Shown: in pieces, positions 46,440-58,929 of the stretch
Layout of the letters: every line of letters starts with the position of its first letter
Numbering within the stretch: position 1 is the stretch's first letter
Assembly (NCBI GenBank): GCA_015680685.1
Contig: MNCI01023362.1
Coordinates: 781,710-845,709 of the forward strand
Direction of reading: 5' to 3'
Length of the DNA: 64,000 bases
DNA from: Gnetum montanum
Lineage: Eukaryota; Streptophyta; Gnetopsida; Gnetales; Gnetaceae
Notes under the pieces: generated by a model
Database searches by the model: none
The model's input: only the letters and a program-made list of their open reading frames with translations
What the model was told of the DNA's origin: nothing
Made by a program: the position numbers and the translations under genes

Positions 46440-49300
46440 TTTAATTTGCTTTACTAATTTTTGAAGGTTCAATTGAAGGTAAAAAAATTAAATTTTTGAT
46501 TCATAGTGGTGCTAGTGATAAATTTATTTCCCCAAAGTTAATTAATTTATTGAAAATAAGTCTACCTTCCAAGAAAATTGTTAAGATAGAACTAGTAGAT
46601 GGAACAACTATGAGCAAACATACTAGGTATGGAGAAATTAACTTTACCTTCCAAAACATGTCTTTCATTGTTGAATTTTTTGAATTTGAACTAGGTGNTC
46701 AAAACATGTCTTTCATTGTTGAATTTTTTGAATTTGAACTAGGTGATATTGATGCAATTTTAGGGATGTCTTTCCTGCAAAAAATTGATGTTATTGCCCA
46801 CTTTGGAACTCATATTTTAAAAGTCCCAACCACTAATGGAGTCAGGGTTCTAAGGGGGGTAGAAACAACAAAGAAAATTCATATGATAACTATTAAGAAA
46901 GCTAAAAGATTAGTCAAAAAAGGTGCTACAATGTTGGTTGTTAAAGTAACCCAACCTCAGAAATTTTCAAGTGTTGAGATCCTGAATAAACTTAAGGAAT
47001 ATAAAGATTCAGTATTTGGTGTAACTAGAGAACTACCTCCAAAAAGAACTATTGAACATGTAATTGATATTTTTCCTAGTACACAACCTATTTCAAAAGA
47101 TCCTTATAGATTTTATACTTCAAAATTAAGAAAATTAAAAGTACAGTTAGACCAATTATTACAAGAAGAAAAAATTAGACCTATCGTATCACCTTGGGGT
47201 GCACTAGTTTTATTCGTGAAAAAGAAAGATGGTATACTAAGATTATGCATTGATTATAGAGTATTCAATAAGGTGATGATTAAAAATACTTATCCTTTAC
47301 CTAGAATTGATGATTTATTTGATCAACTTATGGGTGCATGTTATTTCTCAAAGATTGATTTAAAATCAAGTTATCACCAAATAAGGATTAAGAAGAAAGA
47401 TATTGAAAAAACTACTATCAGAACTTGATATGGATTATACAAATTTGTTGTAATGATGTTTGGATTAAATAATGCACCTACAATGTTTATGGAATTAATG
47501 AATAATATTTATCATGAATATCTTGATGAATTTGTTAGAGTATTTATGAATGATATACTTGTTTATTCTAAATCAAGAGAAGCACATATCAAACATTTGA
47601 AAACTACAATGGAAATTCTTAAAGAACATCAATTAAAAGCTAAATTGAATAAATGTAAACTCTTTAAGGAAGAAGTTTCATACTTAGGACATATAGTTTT
47701 CAAGAAAGGATTGCAAGTAGATCCAACAAAAATTAGTGTGATCCTGGATTAGCCTGAATCAAAAGATGTTACAATAGTTTGAAGTTTCTTAGGATTAGTT
47801 GATTTTTATTGACATTTCATTAAAGATTTTTCTACCTTGGTAGCCCATTAACTGACCTTTTTTAGGAGAAATTTAAGTTCAAATTTGATGAAAAATGCAA
47901 TGAATATTTTCTTAGATTAAAGATGCTACTTACAACTGCACCTGTTTTGAGAATTATGGGTGAAGATCTACCATTTGAAGTATCCACGGATGCCTATGGA
48001 ATTAGAATCGATGTAGTTCTTTAACTAGAAGATAAAGTGGTATGTTATAAATCTTGTAAATTATGAAGAGTTGAGGTAAATTACTAAACCCATGATTTAG
48101 AATTACTAGCAATTATTCATGCTCTAAAAGTTTGGAGACATTATCTTTGTGGAAAAAGGTTTGTACTAAAAATAGATTATAAAAGTCTAGAATATTTGCA
48201 AAGACAACCTATTTTGAATACTTGTCAAAGGTGATGGATAGAATTATTGGTAGAATATGATTTTGAAATCAAATATATTCTTGGCAAGAAAAATGTGGTA
48301 GCTGATGCCCTTAGTCAAATGTGGAATTTAATGATAGGTGTAGTAATGACCCCTATGGAAGAAGAAATTAAGGAAAAAATAAAACAAAACCCTTACTTTA
48401 AAAATATTTTAACCAATATTTCCTATGAGCCTCAATATCAACTTACTTCTAATGGTTTATTGATGAAATAGTAAAGAGTATGCATAGCAAAAGAAAATTG
48501 GAGACTAAGGTTGTTGTGTGGAGCACATGAAGTACCATACGCGGGACACCCAAGTTATATTAAGACCTATATGATAATTTGCAAATATTATTTTTGGCCT
48601 AGAATGAAGAATGATGTGTCCACATACATTAAAAATTGTCGAACATGTCAAAGAATAAAAGCTAAAAAGAGGAAACCTAATGGATTATTACAATCTCTAG
48701 AAGTTCCAACCTAGAAATGGGAAGATATCATTATGGATTTCATTGTGGGATTACCAGTAACCAAAAAAAGAAATGACTCGATTTTTGTAGTAGTTGATCA
48801 TTTATCAAATATGGCACATGTTACAGCTTTGAAATCTACAAAACAGCAGAAGAAATAGTCCAAAAATTTGTATGAGAAATATTTCGATTACATGGTTGTC
48901 CAAAATCTATCACTTCGGATAGAGATCCTAAGTTCATATTTGAATTCTAGAAAAGTTTCTTTAGAGAGATTAGAACCCAATTGAAATTTAGCATAGCTTA
49001 TCACCCTAAGACTGATGGACAAACTAAATGTGTGAATAGAATATTAGAAGATATCCTACGAAGCTACATTGGGAGTAGACCAAAAATGTGGGAGAATTAT
49101 TTGCATCTAGCAGATTTTTCCTATAATAACAATTATCAAGGTTCCATACATTGAATACCATTTAAAGTAGTATATGGATGTAATTTTTGTATATCATTAA
49201 CCTAGGTAGACCCAACCTTAAGAGCAGAATGAAAGGAAGAGGAATTGAAAATAATGGAAAACATTGTCACAAGGGTTAAAAAAATTTGCAAGTTACCCAG
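46440..49300 (+). pseudogene. pol (PR-RT-RH-IN) of chromovirus, broken
   Basis: 46496-47428 is a 310-codon frame (with the assembly duplication inside). It spans protease (FLIHSGASDKFIS, the catalytic Asp of D-S-G changed to His), a linker and RT ([22 protein letters not shown]). 47453-47752 continues RT with MMFGLNNAPTMFM and VFMNDILVYS, where the usual second-position Asp of the F.DD box is Asn. RNase H lies at about 47930-48280 (DLELLAIIHALKVWRHYL; YILGKKNVVADALSQ). The integrase finger is at 48511-48714 (GHPSYIKT, CRTCQRIKAKK) and the core from 48720 (MDFIVGLPVTKKRNDS) to about 49160. The early stops are TAG at Trp or Gln positions (47428 region, 47750, 48714). Confidence 0.9.
46652..46745. 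other. Assembly join: 46-bp duplicated overlap around a single N
   Basis: 46652-46697 and 46700-46745 are identical and separated by N and one T. The duplication falls in the protease-RT linker and does not shift the frame only by chance of length. It is artificial. Confidence 0.85.
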
Positions 49301-49942
49301 GATAAATATAAAGGATATGCAGATCAACATTGACTTAAAAAAGAATTCCAAGTAGGTGATCAAGTATTATTTAGAATAAAACCTTCCAGAAGTTCTCTTA
49401 AATTTGAAAACTATACTAAATTAGAACCTAGATTTTGTAGACCTTTTGAAATCTTTGAAAGAATTGGCGAAGTAGCATATTAGTTGAATCTTCCAGAAAC
49501 CTTAAAAATTCATCTAGTTTTTCATGTGAGCTTCCTAAAGAAATTTCATAAAAATGATGTACCATATGTATTGGACTGGAATACTTTTCCATTACAATCC
49601 AATTCTAGCTTTGAAGTAAAACCCATTGCTATTAAGGACCAACAAACTAAGAAATTATGAAATAAAACTATCAGTAAAGTACTTGTTTAATGGTTAAATT
49701 GTGATCAACAGACTTGGTGAAATAGGGTGTTTATTTTAAATACTTACTCTTAATTTTTTTGATCATCATGATATTGAATGATAGGTTGAATTTATTATGG
49801 ATGAAATAAATTATGTCTATAATTTTTGATCTTTTATTTATATAGATGATAATGAGGAAAATGAGGGAACTGAAGCTGAGGAGCATAACAATGAAGCAGT
49901 TGTTGAGTAGCTGGATATAGAGGAAGCACTTGAGGATGAGCT
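49300..49942 (+). pseudogene. Integrase C-terminus, chromodomain remnant and acidic tail of chromovirus
   Basis: The integrase C-terminal region lies at about 49320-49540. A chromodomain-like stretch at about 49560-49740 reads YVLDWNTFPLQS, KPIAIKDQQTKKL.NKTISKVLV.WLNCDQQT, matching the ILD..LRNK.I..V.V.W pattern that targets chromoviruses to chromatin; two stops fall at Arg/Trp positions. From 49842 an acidic stretch (DDNEENEGTEAEEHNNEA) follows an AG, as if after an intron or shift. The sequence is cut at the N at 49943, so the polypurine tract is missing. Confidence 0.7.
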
Positions 49943-50381
49943 NTTGTTATGAGGAGTTATGACTATTCATGTGTTCCTTGGGAAAGGGTTTGACCTATGC
50001 CATTTAAGGCTAGGGTTAGAGGTTGTGTCAGGCATGGAGTTGTAGATCCTAGAGAGGTAAGTAATGGGAGTTGGGTGAAGTAGGACAAAAGGATACTGAT
50101 CACCCCTTTGGTAGGATAGCCTAACTATGGTGGCAATGCCGGATTGCCTCTAAGGCTTAAGTGGCATAGGAAGAAAATCCAAAAGGGTGTTACAATACTC
50201 TCTTCCATTAATATAAATTTTTCCATTTTCCTTGCTTAATTCTTTAGTACCAATTATTTATTTTCCAATTAATTCATTATTTAAAGTATTTATAATATTT
50301 CTAGTATATTGTCCATGAAAATGGTGAATGTAATAACTTAAGCATTCGTATTTTTACGACATTTGAGAACAAGATGTCACA
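49943..50381 (+). repeat. 3' LTR of chromovirus, 5' end missing at assembly gap
   Basis: Aligns with 40766-41201 of the 5' LTR and ends GATGTCACA at 50381. The first 75 or so bases of the LTR and the polypurine tract are absent at the N (49943). Confidence 0.9.
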
Positions 50382-50386
50382 TTCAT
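50382..50386 (+). other. Target site duplication TTCAT (right) of chromovirus
   Basis: Identical to 40685-40689. Confidence 0.9.
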
Positions 50387-51965
50387 GATGTTATTCTAAG
50401 TGATAGGAAACTTATGATTAGATATTATGGATTGAAGGAACATTAAAGAAATTAAAGAAGATTAAAAGTAAAGGAGAAAAGAAGATCGTAATTAATTAAA
50501 TCTATCAAGGAGATTACTATCATGTTTTCAAATTCATAAGTTAAGGAAACAAAAAGAACGCATTAATTTTTTTATATAGGAAAGCATTTATAGCATTCAT
50601 AAATTTTCAAACATAAAATATTAACTAAAGAAACTAAATGTTGAAAGGAAGTTTAGAATATACACTCTTGAGTTAAGATGCCATCATTAGTTTCGTAACT
50701 CAATCCATGAATAACTACAAAAGGTTATGATGGTTCATGAAGGGTAAAAACTCTTTACAAAATATAAAGATACTAAAGTGTAAGAACAATTGAGTAAGTA
50801 AATATGTGTATGAAAAAAAATGAACAAATAAATGGAATGATAAGTAAAGAAGAAGATAAAAAACATTGAAACAATAATTACAAAAGTATTTTGAAGGTAA
50901 AAGATCATGATGGTAATGATTCATAAAAGTATATAAAGGAGTTCTTTAAGTTGAAAATATAGAAAGAGGTAAATGAAGAAGAAACTATTGGCCTTACTAA
51001 ATGTTATCTAAAGAAGAAACAAGAAAGAAGCTAAAGTTCTAAATATGCCCAATACTATAAGGATAGGCTGATGCATTACAAAGATAAGGTATTTAGTAGA
51101 GCAAGTTAAATTAAGTTGTCATAAAGACAAGTAGTTATTAAGACTTCTTAAGGAAGAAGGACATTAAAGTAGTATTCCATCATGTATCATAAGAGAAGTT
51201 GATCCAAGTTAGTGGTGGATCATTAAAAGAATCTAAATTTGTTCAACCTATAGAAGACTAAGTATAATAGCTTATAATAGACTAGCCAACCAACATTGTA
51301 ATTGTGCTAGAAGTCTGTGATGTTAAGAAAATATAGTTCAAAAGAAAATGGACTACCAAAAGAAGAGAAAAATTAGTGAAATAAAAGAAGTTCTAATCTT
51401 ATTATGATTAAATTTGACATACCAGCAAGACTCAAGATGATAATTACAATTTACCAAAACTAGAAACACACTTCTAATATACTATCTATGATAGCTTATG
51501 GTTAGTACTAAGTTTAGAATTAAGTTAACATAACTTTCTTTACCATAATAGGACTCATAACTAGTTCAATTAATAATAATTTTGATACTCATAATTTTAG
51601 AAAATTATGAAGAGTAGTTATGTTATAGAAAAAGTTACAATCTTACGATCTTACTTGCTAGTTATTAGATCCTTGTATACTGGAGTTACCTCAAGGTGTA
51701 GAATGAAACTTGAACATGATAATGGTTAGGATATGATTCAAGGCTGTATAGGTATGTTTGAAAAGTTGAAAATCTAGAAGATAATACTAGGCTACTAATA
51801 TTGGCTAGTTAGCCATGCTATAGTTAACTTTGAAGCTAGACCATCGACCTTACTAATAGGTAGTTATTATCAATAGTGTTTTATTAACACATGATTTGTA
51901 GAAAGAAAACTGATACAAGAATGATGAGTTATGTAATAAGATAATATTTTTAAGGATAGAACATG
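50387..51965. other. Unclassified, purine-rich, no gene
   Basis: About 1.6 kb with no recognisable domain. The plus strand is notably A/G-rich to about 51500. Probably an old decayed repeat. Confidence 0.4.
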
Positions 51966-52831
51966 TGATGAGCAATGAAGTACCCCTACGCTCAACCATA
52001 CCAATCACAAATCATTCATGTGTGATCTGGTTGAATTCCATGGACTCTATAGTTTTCCAGTGCACTAGTTCTCTCAGAAGTAGATTGTGTGTTGAGAATA
52101 TTTGTTGTCTTCCCAACTACACTTGTGAAGCTCAAGGGTATGGTTTAAGTGTAATTGAGGCACATGATTTTTATCATTTTATATTTTATGATTTTTGGGC
52201 TTAAAAGAAATAGAATAAAAAATAAATTAATTTAATGTATACTTTAATCTAATGGCTAACTATTCTTTAACTAGTCCTAAATAAGTATCTAGTCCCACCT
52301 ATCATACACATCCTGAATGCATATAGAATTTCTAGGTTACCAAGCATTAACTGCTACTAGGATTACCAAATGTCATACACATGCTTGAATTGGCTGTACT
52401 TATGTGTTTACTTAATTAGTATTTAGCTTATCTTACTTAATTAGCTTAATTACTAAGGAACATTACATAAATAAATAAAAACATTAAATGCATAAATAAA
52501 ATATTTAAGCTATCCATAATGCTACAAGATTTATCAAAAAGCTTGTCTTTATTGCCGCACACACTAGTACAATAGTGCTCAAATAAATATTCATACACTC
52601 AATGACTCCTACTATGGGAACTTAGGAAAATATTCTAACTTTTAAATTTAAAAACTATAACAGATTCACTACAACTATGACAAGATGATGTCTAAACATG
52701 ATAGGTTGACACATATTTATAGGCAATAACAGATCTTGCATCAATAGGGCTTAGTCGACAGGGCCTAGTCAATGAGGCCTCATCAATATGGCCAATCTGT
52801 GACCCATCAACATGATACTTGATCCATGTTA
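51966..52831 (-). repeat. Lone Athila-like LTR
   Basis: It starts TGATGAGCAATGAAGTACCCC in plus coordinates and aligns with the LTRs at 14098-15041 (reverse complement) and 36214-37131. The minus-strand TATA box TATAAATAT is at 52721-52713, followed in plus coordinates by the TTGATG/GGCC array (52740-52820). Homology runs to about 52831. It stands alone, 166 bp from the next LTR, and no internal sequence is attached, so it is probably a solo LTR. Confidence 0.75.
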
Positions 52832-52997
52832 ATAGTGATTACAATTTAGTCGATATTAATCTTGATTTTTTAATCACAGTGAAAATGCTAGGAGATAGGA
52901 ATAGTTATAGGTTTAATACTAAACATGATATAATACAACAGCTAAAGATTGAAATTCATTAGGATTTCTAATCTAATAGTTGATCTTGTTTGATAAG

Positions 52998-53776
52998 TAA
53001 TGAGTATACCCTACACCCAACCATATGAATCACTAGCATTCACTTAGTGATTAGGTTGAATTTCATAGAATTTAGCTTTCTAAGTACACTAGGTTCTAGG
53101 AAGTGAATCTAACTGTTACAATCATTGTCTTCTCAGTTCCACTTATGAAGTACAAATGTATGGTTAAGTGTAACTGAGCCATATGATTTTTATCAATTTT
53201 CTTTTATAGTTTAAGTCACCTAAGAATAAGAATAAAGTAATTTTAACATATTCATCCGTTCCTACTTTCTGTACACATCCTAAACACATTATAGTGCTAC
53301 TAGGTTACCAAGCATTAAGCACTACTAGAATTACCAAGCATTAAGCATATTCTTGAAGTGGTCATACTTATGTTTGTTACTTAATTAATATTTATTAAAC
53401 TAAAGTACATGAATAATAAATGCATAAAGAAAATAATTAATCTATTCGAAGTAATACAAGGTTTTATTAGAAAAGCTTGTCTTTATTACCATTCACATTG
53501 AGGTGCTAAGGTACATCAGTGCTCGGATAAAGATTCATACACTTCTTTGACTCTTACTATGGGCACTCAGAAAATATTCTAACTTTAGAATGGAAAACCT
53601 ATAAGAGATTTGCTACAACTAATTGAATGATTGCCATAAATGTGGTGGGTAGATGTACATTTATAGGTAAAAACAAGGTGCTAGGTTAACAAGTACACAT
53701 CAATGTAGTGAACCTTACATCAACAAGGTCACATTGATGACATCCCATTGACATGGTCCAATGACACATTTCATCA
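52998..53776 (-). repeat. 3' LTR of third Athila-like element
   Basis: It runs from TAATGAGTATACCC (52998, a changed TGATGAG) to ATTTCATCA (53776). The minus-strand TATAAAT is at 53665-53659, with the TTGATG-type array at 53690-53770. It aligns with the other Athila-like LTRs. Confidence 0.85.
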
Positions 53777-54071
53777 TATTCTCAAATTGAATGAAAACTC
53801 ATACTTGAGTAAACAAAGAAGGAAGAATTTCCTTATAAAATTTTAACAAGGTATGGGATTATTGACTAAGAAACACACAAACTAACATAATAATAACTGA
53901 GTGCTCAAGTGTATGGATTTACAATCATTACAAAAATTGGTATCTTGAATAAAAAAATTAAACACCATGATAAAGAAATGACAAAAAAACTCCTTAAATA
54001 GCCCAAAGATGATGAAGAAAATCAAAGGGTCCTAGGCAATGGAGGCTTTTAATGTTCTGAAGGACCTTCTC
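53777..54071 (-). other. Spacer and polypurine region before 3' LTR
   Basis: It matches 22774-22900 of the nested element (TTGAATGAAAACT, GGTATGGGATTATTGACT). The polypurine tract next to the LTR is weak (minus TTTGAGAATA). Confidence 0.6.
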
Positions 54072-56870
54072 CTACTTTGGGCACATGCAGTTGTTGAGGC
54101 GGTGATTATGGTTATCTTGTTGTAGCTACAGCTTCTAGAGGAAGATGAAAGGTATTCAACAATGCCTTTATCTTCTCCTCCTTACTCTAAGGATCATTCA
54201 TGGTCTACACTACTTCACCAATATGAGCCAGAATGGAAATATCCCACAAATAGGACATTGTAGGGAACAAATCTTTCACGTTGACAAACTCGGTAGCAAA
54301 ATATTTACATTCAATGTCAAATGTCCTAAGTGCATTCTGCAGCTCTTAGTGGTCATTCATCATCTTGGTCAAATTCTTAGTAGTTGATCTCTGATTTTTG
54401 AATCACTCATGAATGTTGAGTTCAGAATTTGCAACCTTAGGCTTCTACTTGGTTTCTTTGTGATGTTTGAACTCTACCTCATACAAAAAGTATGAGCTAG
54501 CTACCTACTTCTTCAATTCTGACTATGGTCTTCTGATAGTTAGCATTGCTATGTTTGCATATTGAAGGTTGGAAAGCTTCATGTATTCAATCATTTCCTC
54601 AATCTGTAGCTCCTTCATGAAAACTTTAGCTTTATTGTATTCATTCAACCCATCAAAGATAGGCTTCTAAACATCACCTCCTTGGTGGAGATGCTAGAGG
54701 GTCTCATTGAGTTTTGCCTTTGCCAGTTGAATGTGCTTTTTATTAATTTCTTTCTACAATTCCACCTAGTCTTTGTAATGGTTCTCAACCCTCTTAAATT
54801 TGAGGGCCTCATTCTTCCAAGTGACAACTTTTATTACAGACTTCTAACTCAAGGAATGGATCTCCTTCATCGAGAGGTTTTTGTTCTCTAGTGTCAACCT
54901 CCTTAATTGATTATTTACCTTGGTAAGCTACTCTTGCTATTGATAGATGAAGTTAGACATCTATTGTTCTTGTGCATTAATATTCTACAAGTGATGATTT
55001 TCTATGGTTAGGGCTTCATTCTCCTTATGAGTCTAGACCAAGTCCTTTTGAATGTTGTGCATTATGGCATCGGCTAAGAACTAGTCAAAGATTGCTAACT
55101 CCTTAGTGTACTCAACCACTTTGAGGTTGGTCTGAAACTATTGAAAAGCTTTATCTTGCATAATTTATTGGCTAAGTAATGTATGATCAATGAGGTGGGC
55201 TCTTAGTTTAACAACTTTTGCAACCAAGCATTGGTTTTCTACTTTGGCCATTTCAAGTTGCCCCTCCATGATGATGCATTTGCCCTTTGCCTCAAGCAGC
55301 TCTAACTAGGTAATAGTGATGGTATCTAGAAGGTCAAAGAAATCTAGAAATGGTTACCCAGTTCTCACCAATTAATCCCAAAATTCCTCATGCTGGGCTA
55401 CACTTAATCTTCTACTGATAGTACTTATAGATGTCTGCACATCTCTAAGTGTAGAAACATTTGGTATAAATGTTGCAAGTGCACTGAGTGCTTGAGCCAA
55501 TCTATTAGCAACCACTTTAGCCACCATCTCCTATCCTTGGTGTTATATCACCAGGATAGTTTCTTCCTCACCTTCCTTAAAATGCACCTAAAAGTTAGTA
55601 ACATTCCCAGAGATGTCTAGGAACTTCTACTATTGCAAGAGGAACACCATTACCTCTCAGGTAGTTGGATTTGACTTTGCAGGAACTTACATGCATTGGG
55701 TAGAAAATATTGGCATCCCACCCTCCATTTGGCTTATAATTCAGGCCACTTCATTGAGGTGGCTCATGGCTAGTTGATACATAGATGGATCACCACCACT
55801 TGTTCCTACCTACTACTGTTTCTATTGAAAGTGCTGCTCATGGAGTTCACACATGCACTCAATGGTAGCATAGGTCTTTGATGTTGTTTCATGAGTGGGT
55901 GATGGAGGTGGTGGTTACTGCTCCTCTTCCTAGATTACCTTCATAGGTCCTTCATCATCTTTGCCTAGGAAGTGGCTATAGCATGACAGACTACATCATT
56001 AGTATAGTTGGCTATGCCTTTCCTTTTGCATAATTTTCTGATGAGACATGGAAAGGGGAGTGCCTTCCTTCCATGTTTGTTCTTCTTGAAGCATTTTTCT
56101 ATATCTAGATAGATTAATTATGAAAGGTTGATAGGGAATCTTTCACTTAGAGTGACATGCACATAGGCAGAGAAGACTATGATTTTGCTAAGCCTCACTA
56201 TTGGATTAAGGTAAAAGGTTGCAATTTTGAAATATTCTTGTTCTACCATGTGAGTGCACCAAACTTCTTACGGTCCACTCCATAGCAATATTGTGTCCAT
56301 ACTTTCTTGATGCCTAGATCTGCCTACATTAGAATTTGCAAGAGTGGCCCTAGTTTTAGGCAACCTAAGGGCCTCTAAGATTGATTTCATCGAGTAGAAC
56401 ATAGATATGTCCTTGATTTTGATTGTGGAACTATCTTGACTATTGTTCCAAAAATGGTATGTCTCTCCCATGTACCACTCCCCATTGGAAGTGATGGTGG
56501 GCTAGATGGGAGAGTTTTGCAATTGATTTTTAACTTTTGGAGGAGCAAACTCCAAGAAGGTTTTAAAGTTCAAATCCTGAAGCATAGATTTCTGAATCTC
56601 CTTGGATGTAATTTGTTGAGGTAGCCTTTGTTAAGGTAATCTCAAGGTTCAATCTTGGCTCCAGTGCCTCATCTCAGTGAGACAGTTTTTTTGTGGTTGC
56701 CTTAGGAATATGTTTGATAGATTCCACTTTGGACACCTCTCGAAGAGGTGTCATTGCATGGGTTTCTGTTGCCTATTGTTAGAATTTTTCTTGGCTGCTT
56801 ATAGTTCTTGGATGTTTTTTGCTTAGTTGGGATGGTCTTCCCTTCACGAATGCTTTCCTTTTGGTGCCAT
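54072..56870 (-). pseudogene. env-like third ORF of third Athila-like element, broken
   Basis: An ATG at minus 56870 opens MAPKGKHS and is preceded by GATCATAG, a possible splice acceptor. The first stop follows after eight codons. The conserved part near 56610-56260 reads LNFKTFLEFAPPKVKNQLQ, then WYMGETYHFWNNSQDSSTIKIKDI (frame 56471-56268), matching WYMGEIFLFWNN in the copy at 33180. The C-terminal half (about 55450-54150) is a long Leu/Glu/Lys/Gln-rich coiled-coil region; 54827-54645 is one open piece. It would encode about 930 residues if unbroken. No signal peptide or fusion-like segment is apparent. The family tie to the plant-transposon/env-like domain of Athila rests on the LNP..PS..T and FP.LI..LC pattern seen best in the other copy. 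Confidence 0.65.
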
Positions 56871-57313
56871 CTATGATCACAACAATGCCAGGGATTAGCG
56901 TGTGATGTGTAACTTATAACCTTTAAGTACCTTATCTTGTTGGGCAGTTACACTTTAGCTAAGTTATGATCATGGAAGATTGATTATTTTAATATTATTT
57001 GATTTAGAAGGCCATTGGAGTTGGTTGGAAGGGGTTAACATCATAAATCGATGATTTTAATGCTAGTCTATTAGTTAAACCTTTGTGGAAGTTAGAAAAA
57101 TTTTGAAAAATTTGCATAAAAAATTTAAGGTTTGTGGCCTCCACAATGTAGAGCTTACCTCCAATAGCTACAGTACTAAAGAACAAGATAAATTGGATAA
57201 ATAGTTTGAAAGTTATGGCTCTTGAAAGGTTCTGGGCTTTGAAAAATGTAACTCCCTCCTTGTTTGAGCCCCTTGTTTGAGAATAAATGTGAAAAATGGC
57301 AAAGTATTCACAT

Positions 57314-57425
57314 GTATTTATTAGATTTTTTTGCCATGTTGATGGGACCTCATCAACATGATCGTGTTGATGTGGTGGCTCCATAGACAGGATTCCATCA
57401 ATGGAGCCTATCACAGAAATTTTTC
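57314..57425 (-). promoter_or_regulatory. Internal LTR-promoter-like module upstream of env-like ORF
   Basis: On the minus strand, GGCTCCATTGATGG, CTATGGAGCC, CATCAACACG, CATGTTGATGAGG and CCCATCAACATGG are followed by a run of seven A and CTAATAAATAC (57324-57314). This is the LTR order (array, A-run, TATA). It is 444 bp upstream of the ORF start at 56870, against 425 bp in the other copy. Confidence 0.55.
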
Positions 57426-58901
57426 ACATTGCAAACTATGAAAATTAGAGAGAGTTTAAACATGAACTTGGGATCCTCAGAGAGCTAGAAAAGTAGTGAA
57501 CATGATGAAATGATTGAATAGGGCTAGATTATGCACAAAAAGAAGTTTTTAACTAGAGAATGAATTAAAGGAGTATAGAGTTGGATGTAATTGATGGGGC
57601 ATACAAAGGATTTGATCACAAAAATGCCTAAGGATAAGGAACTTAAGTAGCCGAAGCAAGAGTTATGCAATTAGGTCCTCCACATAATAGTTTCATGCCC
57701 TTAATGCCCTTTCATGTCTTCAAACTAAGAAGTTTGTGGATCCCATGAGTGATTAATAGTTGTGGAAAGTTAAGGACTAAATCTTGTAAGAAACTACCTA
57801 AGAATTATGACACATCGAACAAAACCATGAAAAAATAGTAGTGAGGTGAGTAATGAAAAGCATTGGTGGATGAAAGAGAAGGTGAAATGGAGTCTTGAAT
57901 TATGGTTACATGAAGTCCTTTGTGGATTTTGTGATTAAGATGAATCGATAAAGTGTATCCTTGGTCTAGATCAAAACCAACCACTTCCAGTGACTTTGCA
58001 TTGATACTGTAAGACTAACCCACCCCATCAAGACACAAGAATTCTCCCATAGATCAATCACCATTCCTAAAAGAAAAGAAAAGAGAAGCAAAATGTCAGA
58101 AAGGACCTTAGTTAGAGAGGACCTTCAAGCATGGGTAACATGTCTTTCTAGTCCCATAACTAGTGCTTGTAGTCCATTATTGAGTCTAAGGGATGTGCTT
58201 TGAATTTTCAATGTTTTTGTTTTTTTGGATTCTATATTTTTATGATTTTTTTGGATGAAGACCACACCATGCAAAGACTTTAACTTTTTGTTATTGGTCA
58301 ATAGTGGAATGGTAAGAAATCAATGAAAAAACTCATGCACTTAAGAGGGTAGGCAAGTATAGAGAACATCAAATCCCATTAAAGTCACATCCTTATCCAT
58401 TTATTTAATTTTTCCCAAGTTTGGAAACTACCAAGGTCACAAGTTTGTTAAGGGTTTATTGAGAGACCTCATATTTCCAAAACAAGGAACATCATAGAGT
58501 TTTGTGGATGGGTGGATGATGTGGGCTCATTGCCTATTTCATGAAAAAGAAACCATGTCTTAGTTATTAATATAAAAATTCAAAGATAGAATCTAAACAT
58601 TAGCAATAAAAAACATGAAGTACAAACCATCATCAATAGCAGCTACAACAACACTATGTCCTGTTGGCAATAAAGTAAAAGAAAATAAGCATAAAAACAT
58701 AAGGAAAAAATAAGAAAAATGAAAAATAACCAAAATAAAATAAAATAAAATATAAAGAAATTATAAAATACTTAAGAAAGACCAAATGTACTAAAGTTGG
58801 TACAAAACAAAAAATGGTGTAAAACAAGTATAAAAATAAAAAAGTGTAAAATAAAAAACTGTAAAAATTGAGGAGGTAGTTTAATTAATAAACATGGATA
58901 G
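57426..58901 (-). other. Spacer between pol and promoter-like module
   Basis: Non-coding, homologous to 21212-21986 plus 31899-32640. It contains the intact counterpart of the nested insertion target (near 58133-58140) and an (AAAAT)n run at about 58732-58752. Confidence 0.75.
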
Positions 58902-58918
58902 CCATCTCTTCCATGCCT
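58902..58918 (-). other. Internal polypurine-like tract after pol
   Basis: The minus strand reads AGGCATGGAAGAGATGG, the third copy of the post-pol tract. Confidence 0.45.
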
Positions 58919-58929
58919 AAGTTGAAAGT

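Larger units (their letters stand above)
40690..50381 (+). mobile_element. Chromovirus with antisense gene in its leader
   Basis: LTRs at 40690-41201 and 49944-50381 (right one cut by an assembly gap), a tRNA-Met primer site, gag, PR-RT-RH-IN and a chromodomain remnant, with perfect TTCAT target duplications. The distance from primer site to gag is about 4 kb, far longer than a usual leader. That space holds an antisense spliced-looking gene (41438-43374) and a 22-bp tandem repeat (44465-44618). Coding frames are longer than in the older elements but still broken. Confidence 0.92.

Noticed and set aside
51961-52814. Perfect ACATG pentamers at 51961-51965 and 52810-52814 as target duplication of the LTR at 51966
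   Set aside because: Homology to the other LTRs continues past 52809 to about 52831, so the second ACATG is inside the LTR and the match is probably chance.
57004-57414. 136-codon minus-strand frame before the env-like ORF as its N-terminal exon
   Set aside because: The homologous stretch at 32760-33170 does not keep the frame, and the conserved ATG is at 56870; left as untranslated leader.
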